Assembly: GCA_003952965.2 (NCBI GenBank)
Contig: CM025855.1
Span: forward strand, 7,399,419-7,463,418
DNA: 64,000 nt
From: Morella rubra
Lineage: Eukaryota > Streptophyta > Magnoliopsida > Fagales > Myricaceae
Reading direction: 5' to 3'
This document shows, piece by piece, positions 1 through 12,960 of this stretch. Position 1 is the stretch's first letter. Each line of letters starts with the position of its first letter. The notes beneath the pieces are model-generated. The model ran no database searches. It was not told where the DNA came from and saw only the letters and a list, made by a program, of their open reading frames with translations. Both the position numbers and the translations under genes were made by a program.

Positions 1-1885
1 CTATGTTTTTGCTAATTGCTACATGTCTAGGAGGAGCTATAGGCCCATTTATCGACCGTATACCTATCTTTTGAATGGCCTAAGATTTGCCACTTCAAGG
101 AAGAGCAAAAACAATGGCGGCTATGAACTTTATAGAAGTATTCCCGTTAGTTTGAATATCGCATTTCCGATGAAACAAAAAGCTGAAGAAACTTGTAAGA
201 ATGGGATTCGGGTGAGCTTCTTAATATTACTCAAAAATTAGTACTACTGCAGTCCGGATCGATGTCCCATGCATATTCACTCCAGCACGCCATGTGTTGG
301 TGTCATTAACTGGTGGTACGAACAGGCAAATGTAGTTTAGTCTCATCTAGGATGAGCAAGACCGCATAATTTGAGTGAGAGAGCGAGGGCTGCAAACAAT
401 TACTTGAACCAATAATAGTAATTTTTTTGCGGGGCCTTGCTGAGCTAATTCCTTCTCTTATCCATATCTCTAAGTCATATTCATGTATCTAGGAGAATCA
501 GATCACCAAGATTTTGGAGAAAAATTGTTACTTCATCATGATCTCTATCTGGTTAAGACATTACTTCATTTTTATAATGCTCAATCATCTAGAATCGTGG
601 CATGCATCTCTCGTATATACATTGGCACCGGGACTACATGACTTCACTAGGTGAACGCCAGTAATAAAGAAATTGTTTTATTTAATTTGAATACCATTTG
701 TTAAGTCAATTAATTAGAATTTTGTATCCCACCTGCCAAAGTAAAAGTTTTTGTCTATGGTGATCTTCATCAAAAGGGGAAAAAAGATCGAATATATGCA
801 GAAATATATACTACTTTAAGGTTTTAGGATAATCAGTAATTTTACCATTATAAAGTCTCGTGGTTGAATCAAATGAACTTAATAAATAAATAAATAACAA
901 AATATTATTGCCTTATGATATATGAGTACAAATTCTACGTGTATATATGTATATATTCAAGAATAAGAAAAGTTAATAATTATCGAACGAATCCAATCAT
1001 CCTAAAGAGATAAATATATTGTCATATTTTCAATATGCAGGCAATACTCAAGGGAGGTGCGATGACATATATGGTATGGCATGGTTGATTACAATAATAA
1101 AAATTAGTCACCTTTTTTTCTTTTAGCCGAATCGATGCAACGCTTGACCAAGAACTTAGCACCGTCAAGTAGTACGTGGCTGGTAACGAGACGAATGGTT
1201 GAAATAGCTTAGCTTTCGTTAATGGAGAGTTTGGAAGACTTTATTCTTGTTATTTAATACTGTTTAATACGAATCAAGCACAAAGCAATAACAAAAGATA
1301 TTCCATATAATATATGTAAGGGCATGTTTCGGCTCTACTTTTTTGGCCGGGGAATAAGTTGTCTGCTTCTATTAGACACAAATCGGGGCATCTCTCTTCA
1401 TTTTCCACTTCAAACTTCAAGAGGAAGTGTACCAACTAATGTCTCTGAATCTATACCTTTTCTAACTTTCTTTTTCTCTTTTGATCATCTTTGCCCTTTT
1501 TCTCCATATTCTAGTTTCTCTTTTTATGGAGAGTGAAAGGTAGTCGAAGAAGCTGCAATATTTGTGCTTCCCATGAGCACATTATATAAACTGCCAGACA
1601 GGACGTTTCGTGGGAGTAGCCCCCTCTATCCTAAGCGCGATTGGAAATACTAGATAATGGTCATGTTGTCAACTAAAAATTTTTCAAATTTTTTTTATAA
1701 TGATCCAAAATTTTCATTAAGCAAACATAAAAGTAGGACAATTTTTTTAAAATTACATTTCTATCCCTTCTTTTGCTTGTATTTTGACAATGTTACCCTC
1801 AATTTTTTTTCTTAATTTTTAAATATTAAACAAATAATATAAAAAAAGAAAACGTCACAGTCATTTTTGAAAAATTGGATTTAGA
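1..1885. other. Intergenic DNA, no gene recognised
   Basis: This is AT-rich sequence. A short open frame near positions 23-241 and another near 1324-1536 show no motif I recognise, no exon structure and no neighbouring coding exon, so I do not call them genes. The first 130 bases have a hydrophobic reading in frame 3 (codons from position 3) that stops after about 23 codons. It could be the tail of something outside the window, but this is not supported. Confidence 0.5.
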
Positions 1886-2450
1886 CCTAAATAATACCTA
1901 GAGGGGAGGGGGTGAATAGGTGTTTTCTCCTCTAATAAAAAATATTATGACAATTTCAAAATGCACTCTAAAAAATTCCACTCTAGATCTGAATATAAAT
2001 AAAGTAATTCAACAAAATAAACAGTAGATAATTAAATCAAACTCCAATCACACAAGGAGACAAAATTTTAGTGATGAAGTGAAATTTTTTGTAGCACCCT
2101 TCAACAGAAAAATCACTCCAGACTATTAGAACCACCTAAAATTCATTAAGAAGAAAAACCCTACACACAGCGATTTCAATACTACAAAACAAATTTGCTC
2201 TCTAACAACCTTAATATAATAATTTGAATAGCCTTACTCAGACTTGCACAGTAAAGAAACAACTTCAAACATCTAAGGCTCTTCTTATGAATACTTCACG
2301 AACGATATCATTTTTACACACCGAAACTCCGGTAGTCAAACTCCTCCGGTACTCTAAAGGCTTCACACAACGAAAGGTTGGCTTCAAGGTGTTTTGGTGA
2401 GAGAAAAATAAAGCAGTTTAGATTTGGAATCTTTGAGATATTTTTCTCTC
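1886..2450 (+). repeat. Dispersed repeat family, copy A
   Basis: The stretch begins with a G-rich block (ccta-gaggggagggggtgaatagg) followed by an A-rich region. Its layout and many short words match the reverse complement of 9750-10345: the G-rich start, then words such as tctagatc, aattcaac, gatgaagtgaaa and ccactcc-like endings in the same order. The two copies are clearly diverged. The family is not identified; it may be a piece of an old retroelement. Confidence 0.45.
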
Positions 2451-4167
2451 CTAAATGGGGGCTCTAAATGGATTTACAATGTTTTTTGAAAATTTTATTT
2501 TTTGTGGCCCTAACAAACATTGTAAATCCTTTATTTCGTTTATTGTGCGACTCGTTACATCCAGTTTTGAATTTGACATAGCAAACAAAGGTCTTACATG
2601 TTTAATGAGGAGCAAAGGCTTAAGATTGGGCTCAACCTGTTGGGGCTGGATAATTGTCTTGTAACTCGGTTCATTTTCCAAATTTCAAGATTATTGTTAC
2701 GAACTTGGAAATTGATTGCCTAGGCTCTTGAAACTCACGACAGAGAGATCTCTTTTATTATTTAGCTCTTCGAGAGAACTAGGCTTCCAAATACATGCAG
2801 TAGGCACTGTAATTCTGAATATATAATAGACTATCCTTTGTTGATAATCAACGTTACATTTATAAGAGAAGAATAAGACTCCAAATCTATGAAATCTCTA
2901 GCTAGTCTAATACTTGATCTGATAGAACTTTAATTAAAACTAATACTTATCTTAATTGAAATAATTATCCTAATACTAACAGTTAATATAACTAACAATA
3001 ACTAAGAGATAATTCTTGAACCCATAGATGTAATCGCAACATTATGCAAGCAACGGAAATGCCAAATTCGATGAGTCTAATTTGTTGCATGGATTATTAT
3101 TATTTTTTTTTCCTTTTTTTTCTAGGCAAGATAATAACCATATTAAACAGCACACAGAATTATAAATAGATGCCGTGGAGTTCCCTAACAATCAAACCAA
3201 CATAGCGCAAATAAAATATATAAAGACAATTAGAAACAAACTATTGATTTTTTGTTCAATTGACTGATCTTTCGACCATAAGGACAAGTTGAGGGCCACT
3301 TAAAGAGATGATTAATTTGTGATGCAATCCCTAATGGACTACTTAATTGAGAAGTATATGCACGGAGCAGTGAGGCATCTAGAATTGTGAAATATATTTA
3401 TATACAAATTCTGGTCAATTACCAAACAAAAGAATACACGGATCTAGATGGTGTGGCTTTATAGATTGAGAAACTGACATCTTTAATCTGAAACATACAC
3501 CATGGTCTGTCCATGGATTTCATGACTAAAAAGGTACCATGTTGATAGATCAAGCGGTTCATCTTTACTCTACTAATTGCATCAGAAAGGAAGGATAAGG
3601 TAAGTACGTACAATCGACATGAATAATAGAGGGCTCTTTTGCACATCGTTTGACAGACAAGCCGAAGCTAATGATCATTCATTTCTTTCTTTCTTCCTTT
3701 CTGATAAAATATGAATTCCATTCGGCTGTCTTATCGCCTATGCAAACTTATATACTGCTTTCAGATGAAAATCCATCGTCAATTAAAGGAATATAGTTGT
3801 CAAATAAGCACTAAAGATGTCTTTGAAAGTTTGCTTGTGGAAATTATACTTACTTAATTTGACAACCAATCTTGAACTTTGTTTGCGATTGAATCTCTAA
3901 TTCTCGATAATTTTCAGGTTTTGTTGATCTCGCACCTTGAGTCTTTTATTTCACAATAGAGCAGCTCAAATGTTCTGCCTCATTCCTTTCCATGCCTCAC
4001 AGCTGTCACAAGTTTCTTAAAGTCCTAAATGACCAACTGTCTAGAAAAAGCTATCTTATAGTCTTTTTTCTAAACCCTAACTGTGATATAGCATGGGATC
4101 ATTAGAGACCTCAGATTTCGGCCGTAGGATCACATGGAAAAATTCTTTTTCCATTAACTTCCTTATA

Positions 4168-4215
<48 letters not shown>

Positions 4216-4334
4216 CTAATTTTGGGCTTCTACTAATTATGATCATGTCCGTTAACATATCACAATTTACCTTCGAGTATTTGATATTGATTTGTGAAAT
4301 CCTTTTTTGCTAACAATTATTTGTTTATTTGTCC
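2451..4334. other. Intergenic DNA with T45 tract
   Basis: I see no gene here. Short open frames at 2451-2681 and 3419-3646 have no recognisable motif. A run of 45 T residues lies at 4171-4215, about 120 bases left of the hAT element. It could be the tail of a minus-strand retroposon, but no body was recognised next to it. Confidence 0.5.
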
Positions 4335-4751
4335 TTTCCACTTAGGGGTGAATAGCAGACTAGTCGGAAGCGAAATTTGACATTCTGACATCCGGTCCGC
4401 TAACTAGCGGATGGCCAAAATCGACTCCGCTTTCGCTTCCGACTCTTAGCGAAGCGGAAGCGGAAGCGGATAGCGAAATTCCGACAACTTTTTGGGCTAT
4501 ATTTTTCGGTCCATTTAAGCTTTTTTTTTCAATAAATGAAAATTTTACTCATTCATCACAATTCACAAATAAAATCCTAAAACATGTAATTGACAAACAA
4601 GTGTAAAAATAAATATAAAAACATGCAATTCACAGAATCTCATATTAAATAAATCTCAAATCAAACTTGAAACTAACTTGAAATAACAAAATATTACAAT
4701 ACAAACTTAGAAGTATCAACTCAAGTAAGAAATTAATAACATAATCAAACA

Positions 4752-7048
4752 TCAATCAATCACGTATGACCCATCCACGATCGATGCAGCATTAGAAATT
4801 AACTCTGCAAAAAAAAAAAATGTATCAACAATTAGCTCATAAAAAATTTTAATAAAGTGAAAGTAGAAATGTAAAATGTTGTATATACCTATATCCATCA
4901 TATAACTAGAGGGATCTTCTGTCCCATCAGTAACTTCAGATTCGTTATCCTCTTTATCATCAGCAGAATGTATGACCTTGGATGTCAACCAATTTTGAGC
5001 ACAAATGAGTCCTTCCGCCGTCTTTGGTGCCAACGAACTCCGGAAAGAATCTAATACTCGACCCCCGTGCTGAAGACAGACTCTGAAGGCACTGTAGTGA
5101 TAGGGATGGCAAGAACATCTCGAGAAATTCGTGCAAGAATGGGAAATTTTGGTGCATTCACTCTCCACCAATTGAGGATATCAAAATTAGGATCTCTGGG
5201 CTCAATATCCTCCATTAAATATCTCTCCACTTCAGACTTGCTATCCAGCAAATTCTGTTGCGCCTTAAATTGTGTGAATTCCATGTAAAGAGGATCATCT
5301 ATTGATGAACTAGATGACCCAACAAAATCAAGCTGGCCTTGACTTGCAGATACGCTCCCACTGCTAGATGACCCATCCATATTAGCATACTCTGTAAACA
5401 ACTGATCCAAGGTCCCTCTTACAAGACTAGTCATCTTTGCACCTAACTCCACCCCCAAAGCCTTCTTGAACCAAAAGTCCAAGTATATAATCTTGTATTG
5501 TGGATCAAGTACCGCTGCAACAAACAATAATCTGTTAACCTTGGTCAAATCACCCCAGTATTTATTATACTTCATTTGCATTCTTTTTGCCATGTCTGCC
5601 AAGAACAAATCCCCACTAGCTGCATATTTTCCCAAATGCATATGAATTTTGGCTAGTTCTGCAAAAAATAAGTTTGCTGTCACCGTATTTGAAGCAGATA
5701 TTCGAACCGTCACTTCATAGAAGAGCGCCAAAAACTTCGTAAAATGTCTCACACGCTCCCAATCCTCAAATCCAGGGGGACCCAGTCCCTTCCTCCCATG
5801 CCCCTCCTCACGCAGAAAGCTTATCAGAATTCCATCTTCTGCCAACATATCCTCAAAAACTCTCTGATATTTCTCAGCTGCATCCAACATAATATACGTT
5901 GAATTCCAACGAGTAGGAACATCAAGCTGCAAAAATCCCTCAATGGGAAACTTCCTCTTCGCTACACATTTCTTAAACCCATCCATTCGACCGGGAGATG
6001 ACTTAACATACTTGACCAAGTTCCTTACCTTGGCCACAGAATCATCCAACTCCTTCAACCCATCTTGCACAATTAAATTCAAGATATGTGCACAACATCT
6101 CATATGCAAACAATCATGATTACAAACTATTTTTCCAGGCCGAAACCCCAAAAGCAATTGTCTACTCTTTACATGTTCAATGGCTGTATCATTAGAGGAG
6201 GCATTATCGACAGTGATTGTAAGGATTTTATCAATCCCCCATTCCGACATACAATCCTCCAATTCCATCCCAACTGTCGAGCCCTTATGATCTGACACCT
6301 TAGAGAAGGCAAGTATCTTTTTGTGCAAGTTCCAAGTACTATCAATGAAGTGTGCAGTGACAGACATATAATTCATGTTTTGGACTGATGTCCATGTGTC
6401 AGTGGTGAAACAAACTCGGGGTCTATTGAGTAAGATACTAGCCTTCAGTCTAGCCTTCTCTTCCAAGTAAAGTTTCATACAGTCTTTCATCACTGTAATT
6501 CGAGATGGTACTTTAAATCGAGGGTATAAATCATCTCCTTGAACCCATCCTTACTTACTATTCTAAAAGGAAGCTCATCCACAATTATAAATTTAGCAAT
6601 AGAAGCTCTAATAGCCTTGGGATTATATGAGTCTATCTTCATCACTCCCACTGATCCACTACTTGCCCCTTGATATCAAAAGTCAATTTCTGTTGAGAAC
6701 TATCCAATTTACTTTGAGTTCTCTTATACATTACACATGCCTTTAAGTGGGATCTCATAGCCGAGGTCCCTTGATCTTTGTGGTGACACCCAGTTTTATG
6801 ACCACAATGGTTGCACTTGGCCAATGGTTTGTTTGGGTCAACTACTGGTAGTATCCTAGTGAAATGTTCCCACATCGGGATGGATTGGAAACCTTTCTTC
6901 TTTTGGGGGTAGGGTCACTTGTCTCAGTTTGTTGTGCCTCTACATCTATAATTGGTATCTCACCAATTGTAGGTGTAGCCGTTGAGGCAGGGGTAAATAA
7001 ATTGGGGGTTGTGGATTGCGAAGATGCAATCGGAGTTTGACGATCCAT
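4752..7048 (-). pseudogene. hAT transposase pseudogene (BED-finger, RICESLEEPER-like)
   Basis: The likely start codon is at 7048. A Ser/Thr/Pro-rich N-terminus ends in a basic patch (KRRK). A BED-type zinc finger follows (WEHFTRI, CNHCG and SHLKAC, spaced Cx2C then HxxxxC). Then comes the RNase-H-like catalytic region (CFTTDTWTS with its Asp; ITVDNASSND), and a C-terminal hATC dimerisation domain (DILNWW, FPILARISRDVLAIP, ESVFSTG, SSLAPKTAEGLICAQNWL). Frame shifts lie near 6870 (before the finger), 6650, 6530 and 5065 (after ESVFSTG), so no full product can be made from this copy. A plausible final intron lies at about 4807-4892. Domain order and spacing are those of plant Ac-type transposases. 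The gene lies wholly inside the 4343-8439 element. The break positions are approximate. Confidence 0.85.
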
Positions 7049-7836
7049 CTGAAATAAAGACACAAAATAACATACACCTCGATCAAACATACACCTCAAT
7101 TAAACATACACCTCAATGCATTTAGAAATATTTCATGACTTACAAAATACTAGAACTAAGTCTTTCAATCAAACATATATGAGGAACCAAACAAAAACAT
7201 TGAAAAAATTTGAACCTTTTTTATTTAAATGGTAAAGGTTTGCTTGCGTTTGCATTTTGCAATCCTTTTTTTCTCATTTGTTGGTTAAATAGAAGACAAA
7301 CTTAGATCAAACGGAGCCGGAGCTCCGCTAGCAGCCAGACCGAAATTACAGGCCTACCAGACACCACCAGGCCACAAGCAAAACCCAATTATGCTGCTTT
7401 GTACTGACCCCGACACAACTTGCAAGTTAGATGACCTGAGCTGTAAACATAGAGATTGACTCAGAGATTGTGCTGTTTGATTTGCATTGACATGTATAGC
7501 GGATCATGAATGCATATGCCAAATAGAATATGCATTAATGGCAAGAAATATAGGAACTTACACAGAAAGATAAGAGGAACGGGAGAGTGCAAGAACCAGA
7601 GGATCATGATAAGCACGAAAATGATCAAAGAAAAAGTTGACATTCAAAGGAGTAACCTAAGGAAAATGCACGAGAGCGGAACAACAGATTCACAACCAAT
7701 ATCCCCTTGATTCACAACCAATCTAACACAATTTAATCTAACACTGAACAACAGATTCACAATAATTTAATCTAACCCAATCATAGCCAATACCAATCTA
7801 ATATCAATAGTAGTAGCTAATCCCAACCAACAGTAG

Positions 7837-7850
7837 CTGTGAGAGAGAGA

Positions 7851-7881
<31 letters not shown>
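7837..7881. repeat. (GA)n microsatellite inside the hAT element
   Basis: A purine run made mainly of GA dinucleotides lies upstream of the transposase start, within the element's 5' region. A second, shorter interrupted GA stretch lies near 7948-7963. Confidence 0.85.
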
Positions 7882-7886
<5 letters not shown>

Positions 7887-8111
7887 CAGAGAGAGATCAG
7901 AGAAGTACTGGAGGCTGGACCACCGGAGGAGCGCCGTTGCCGTGAAAGAGAGCGAGAGAGAGAGTGGTCACATAATTTTAGGGCTGAAGTGAGAACTAAG
8001 GAAGGCCGAGAGGGTGGCAGCACTAGCAGGGGAAAGGGAAAATTTTAGGGCTGTGGCTGGGGGGGACTCGGGGTCGGGGGAGAGGAAAGGGAAATTAGTG
8101 CTGCAGGCTGC

Positions 8112-8130
8112 GGGGGGGGGGGGGGGGGGG
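8112..8130. repeat. G19 homopolymer
   Basis: A run of 19 G residues is followed by aa and more G-rich sequence in the right subterminal part of the hAT element. Its length may be unreliable in an assembly. Confidence 0.8.
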
Positions 8131-8447
8131 AAGGGGGGAGGGGAGGGGAAATTAGGCAGGGCTGGGCAATTTTTCCCAAAAAAAAAAAGTAAATGACATA
8201 TTCCTATTGAAAATGGGACGACGTCGTTTTAAGTCAAAGGGAAAAAAAATAAAAAAAGGCACTGGAACCGGATTTTCCGCCGAACCGGCGGAAAAGTCCG
8301 CTTCCTGTTCCAGTTCCGTTAGTGGCCCAAAATGACCTCCGGCTCCGGTTCCTGGAAGAAGCGAATCTTCTCTTACTAGAATCGGAGACGGAAACGGAAC
8401 CGGACCTCCGTCGGCAGCCGGACCGGACTTATAGGCCTACTTCCACT

Positions 8448-9749
8448 ATACTATATTCCACATGAGTCAATAGGATCGGAATCATATCACGATTAAGTCT
8501 CTAACTCTTATAATTCCTCAATTCACAATCTGTAACTCGTTGGACTATCAATTGTTTCCAAAATAATTTCAAATAATATATATATTATATTAATTTCGAA
8601 AAATATTTTCACAAAATACCATTGGCCAATGGATTCTTTTCTAGTCTAACCTTATATAGATATATTGAATATACTGCCTCATCAAGAGACTGATGGATTC
8701 TTATTGAGCATTTATACAAACCCATTTATTTTGTATAAGACCCAACGTTATCTGGAATATTTGACCTAGAAAGATCATCACCAAATAACTCAGTCAAAGC
8801 ACAAATACATAACAAATAGATCCATATAAACCTCTCAGGTTTAATGATACAATAAACCAATTGCGTTGAATTCCTTCTTAACATCAGTAATCACTTCCAG
8901 AAGGTATTTATATTTGATCTCGTTCAGTGCATGTACTCTTACATTACACTAATTCGTTTGCTTAAGGTCACTACCTCAATGGCGAAACAATCATTTAGAG
9001 ACACAACAAGTGTAGACCTATCGTGCATCAAATGTCTAGAACAACAAGTGAACAAGGAACCGAAAAGTCATATTTTCCGCCTTTGATTCATTAATCATTG
9101 GCATGACTTTTCTACAATGTCACTTAATAATATCTAAATCTTATGTCACATCATATTACTCAATAAATAAATATAAATATGTGGTATTAAATAACTATTA
9201 TTCAAATAAATAATTTTTAGAGCATTATTCTTCCTGTCCTTACAAGAGTCTACGAAGCTCAGTGATCAGAACGCCGAATCACGTTGTTGGTAACGCGTAC
9301 GATTAAGGTTGTTTTCCCAGCTTGAGTTCGAGGCTTCTTCAGAAACTGACAGCATCTCATGTCAATTAAAGTCATTTACATTCTTTCCTGTTCTCTCTAT
9401 TTATCTTTTCACTTTTGGCTCCCGTAGACAGGAATTGTGTTTTTCACATAAAGGAAGAATTCTGTTTATTTAGTACATCACTTTCGGTGAAGTACTCTTT
9501 TAATAACCTATGCTGCCCTTCACTAGGAATCCATGCAGAACATGGAATTTTTTGCCACTTTTGAGCATAAAATGAGCATCCACTTGTCAAAAGTAACTCA
9601 AATGTGAAGTGATTAACAAGCCGGTTCAATGAGTTGTAGCCTCATGCATATAGTCGATCGTATTCAAGTTCAGTTATGTGCCATCCTAGTTGTTAGTATA
9701 TTTAAGTATAGGCGTAATTTCGTGCCAAACATAGTCCAAATGGAGTTGT
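8448..9749. other. Intergenic DNA, no gene recognised
   Basis: AT-rich sequence between the hAT element and a dispersed repeat. The only open frame above 60 codons, at 9444-9629 on the - strand, has no motif I recognise. Confidence 0.5.
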
Positions 9750-10345
9750 AATTCCTTATCAAATAAATTTAGTTTAAGTGTTCAAATGGATAAGCATGAT
9801 CTTCTTGAATTATGATGAGATTGCATCACTGGATTTAGATAAACACTTGGAGATTGATGGGACTATATCACTTAAAAATCTTTAAATACTTGTATCGATT
9901 CTTGAGATCTAATGTTGAAAAACGAGATCAATCGCAAAGAGCCCATAAAAATAACCTCTATAGGATTATTCGGATTCTTACATTGAGTGTTAAGAGTCAA
10001 CAAAGGAATTTTGCCAGTGCTGCCTAATTAACATCAGGGTTGTCAGATTCAGTAAAAAGGTTTTGTTAGTGTTTGAATCACCATTTGTAAGGTTTTCTTC
10101 TTAGTAGATTTCGGATGATGTTGATAGTTAGGAGTGGTTTTTATTATAAAAGGGTGATTCGAAAGTTTTTCACTTCATCAACAAAATCTCGTTTCTTTAT
10201 GTGGTTGAAGTTTGTTTTAATTTTTCTCATATTATTTGTTGATTGAATTGGTATTTGTTCGGATCTAGACTCAATAGATTTTGAATGTATTGAGTAACTA
10301 TATCATAGAGTTTTAATAAGAGATAAACACTTATTCACCCCTTAG
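9750..10345 (-). repeat. Dispersed repeat family, copy B
   Basis: Read on the - strand from 10345, this begins with a G-rich block (acctaaggggtgaataagtg) and then follows the same order of short words as 1886-2450: tctagatc, attcaatcaac, gatgaagtgaaa and accactcc. It is in the opposite orientation to copy A about 8 kb away. Similarity weakens toward 9750, so that boundary is approximate. Confidence 0.45.
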
Positions 10346-12772
10346 GTGTCAATTGTGTATAAACCGTTTTTTTCACTGCTATCCAATATGCAATTTGTTT
10401 TTGTCATACAAATTGGAACGCAAAAACTTCTATTATAAAAGCTTTATGCTACCCGATTGAGTCTTAACTCTTTTCTTGTTTCATTTTTGCCAAGGCAAAT
10501 GCAAATAAAGTTTTGTTTACAAAACAGAAACATAATAAATTCAAACAGATCCTGTACAAAAATCTGACTCTTAATCCCAGACTCCCAGTAAACCCAGTTT
10601 TAACCAGACTGAAAAATCAAACCGATCAATACGACCGCTAAAAGGATGGGCCTCAAACTTGTTACAACAGATAGAGACGGGAAAAAACTCATGACAACCA
10701 AGAAAAGGCCCAAAGATCCAATACAACCTTCTTAGATTTGATTAGGGAAAGGAAAAGCCTCAATATGAGGATGCGCAGGAGGCTCTTGAGAGGTGACGAG
10801 TGCTAATAAGGGAACCTTTCACACCTCTCCTCGTGGTCTGCCACAGAAGTTAAGGCAATCAGAAAAGCAGCTAAATGGGTAAGCAAGAAGCCCAATACAA
10901 GTTCTACGTGTTCCACTCAAAATCTCAAAGCCAAAAGAAATAACATAGATAGGTAGATACCTTATTGTTTGCCAGCCAAAATCTCAATACAAGTTCTACG
11001 CTCAATATTTTTGTTTACAGCCATTGAATTGATCACAGAGAAAGCAAACGAAAGCTGCATAAGCTCTAGCGAATATTTGTTAACAATCTTTTCTGAAGAA
11101 ATGGAAGAGCCCCTTTACACTTGAAGACACCGCTACGATCATTACCCTTCATCTTCTTCAGGGGTTTATCTCACTGGAGCTATGTGTATAATGGAGTTGT
11201 AGTTAACAAAATGTTTCTGCACAGAATAACAGTTTGAACAAAACTCAAAAGGTTGTGATGTTCCTATGTTGCAAAAACTTACCTAGCAAAGGCAGAAATA
11301 AGAGAAAAAATAAGAATTACACAAGTAGTAGCCTAATTGGTTTGGAGGTCTAAAAAAGACATCTAAAAACGGGTGTGGGGGCAAGGAGGCAAAAGGATCA
11401 AATGTCTCGTCTCTAAAATCAATTATACTTATGTGGACATGTGGTGACAATCCCTCTTTTTAGGATGGATAATTATGATTCAATCTAAATATTTTGTAAC
11501 GACAGAAAATTTTTACGGTCACGCCTAGAGGATAGGCTTTGTTGGTGACTAACTTCCACCCTTCTATTTTGAAAGGCAAAAATAAGCAGATGTAACTAAA
11601 AGTCTTGAGAGAACAGTGGACAGGAGGACTCAAGAGGAAGGGGACCATAGCTTCGATTTCGTACAGAACATATAGAAGTATGTGAAATCGTACAATTAAG
11701 GTGTTAACAGGGCAATTAATAATAGCTGTCTACGCATGTTTTTATCAAATCTTCGATCGTCTTGTCAAAGTGGAGTGGCTTTCTGCTGATGGATTCTCTA
11801 CCACCTAACATGAGTAAAAACAAAGGAAACTGACAAGGGGGGACAAATTGTACTATTTATTTGGTGGGTTTGTCTCTACTCTTGGATTCGTATCCCTTTG
11901 TATTGCGAATAATGACGAATGGCTGTTTCTTAAGCGCAAAAGGGGAGCAAGAGTCTGATATGTTCTCAGTATCCCCATTCCCACGAGTGAGTTAGGCGGT
12001 GTTAGGTTCGATCATGAAATTGAATTTTGTTACTAGTCCATTGAATGTTTCTTGGACTCTTTAAGTTCCCATCAAATGCATTTATAAGATTTTGTAAAAT
12101 TCTCTGTAATTTTTTAACTAAAATTAAGTTAGCAGAACATGTAGCTAGTATAATATTTAATGTTAGCTGTAAAAAATTCTGTATAGTAGACTTTCTATAA
12201 TAATTAATATTCATTTAATGTTAGTTGTATTTATGATCTGTTCTGAAATTACACTATACTATTTAAAAAAAAAACATGAAATCAGTATACTCTCCAATTT
12301 ACTATATGAATTAAATGTTTCAATTCTAAAAAAAATAGACACAATATGTGAGTCATATAACATTCAATGTTGCTTATAATTATCAAGTAGTGTTAACCTA
12401 TATGGAGTGTTTTATCTCCTTATGAAGTAGATTATTTAATTCGTGTAGTATATTAAAGAGGATCTATTTTGATTTGTTATGTTATTACTTTTTACCCCTA
12501 ATAAATAAAACTACAACATATACTATTAGGGATGATGATTCTCTATAATTTTCTATTCGGATTGTAAAGTGCAATTCGAAAAGAGATAAACACAATAAGT
12601 GGCTGCTATAGTAGGGCTCCTGTTGTCCGAAACTTTACATGAGCAGTTTTAAAGAGGATAAGGTCTACTTGTTGTGTCTATATCTCTTCGAATTATATTG
12701 TGCAATCCAAGTAGAAACTTATAGAGTATCCTAATCCATACCATTAGCACTTCGAGGTATCAATATCTTAAG
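10346..12772. other. Intergenic DNA, no gene recognised
   Basis: A moderately GC-richer patch at about 10540-10900 and a patch near 11640-12000 show no usable frame or motif on either strand. I see nothing else I can name. Confidence 0.45.
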
Positions 12773-12960
12773 GGGGCGTTCGTTTGCCAAAATTTTAAAA
12801 AATATTTTCGAAATTTTAAAAATTTTTACTTTTTGAGATTTATTAAGATTTGTGAAAAGTAGAGTGTGTATATATAAAAATTAAAAATTTTAGAATATAT
12901 TTATTTTACTGAAAATTTTTTTCCTCGAAATTTTAAGAAGATACGACCAAATTTTTCACT
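12773..12960. mobile_element. MITE-like AT-rich repeat
   Basis: It starts ggggcgttcgtttgcc, followed by stretches of aaattttaaa. A complementary stretch near the right end (cgaaattttaagaag) suggests imperfect inverted termini. The opening resembles several other elements in this window (27702, 32736). No clear target duplication was found, so class and borders are uncertain. Confidence 0.4.

Larger units (their letters stand above)
4343..8439 (-). mobile_element. Complete hAT element with decayed transposase
   Basis: The left end starts TAGGGGTGAATAGC at 4343 and the right end, read inward on the other strand, starts TAGGCCTATAAG, ending at 8439. The flanks TTTCCACT (4335-4342) and CTTCCACT (8440-8447) agree at 7 of 8 bases, the 8-bp target duplication expected for hAT elements. 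Both subterminal regions are rich in short GC words such as cggaagcgg and ccggaccgg, unlike the AT-rich surroundings; these could be transposase binding sites (inference). The single gene inside runs on the - strand. The roughly 4.1-kb length fits an autonomous plant hAT, but the transposase frame is broken in several places, so the copy is probably inactive on its own. Confidence 0.85.

Noticed and set aside
4171..4215. T45 tract as the tail of a minus-strand retroposon.
   Set aside because: No retroposon body or target duplication was recognised beside it.
7839..8196. Open frames rich in Arg/Glu or Gly in the hAT 5' region.
   Set aside because: They are translations of GA and G simple repeats.
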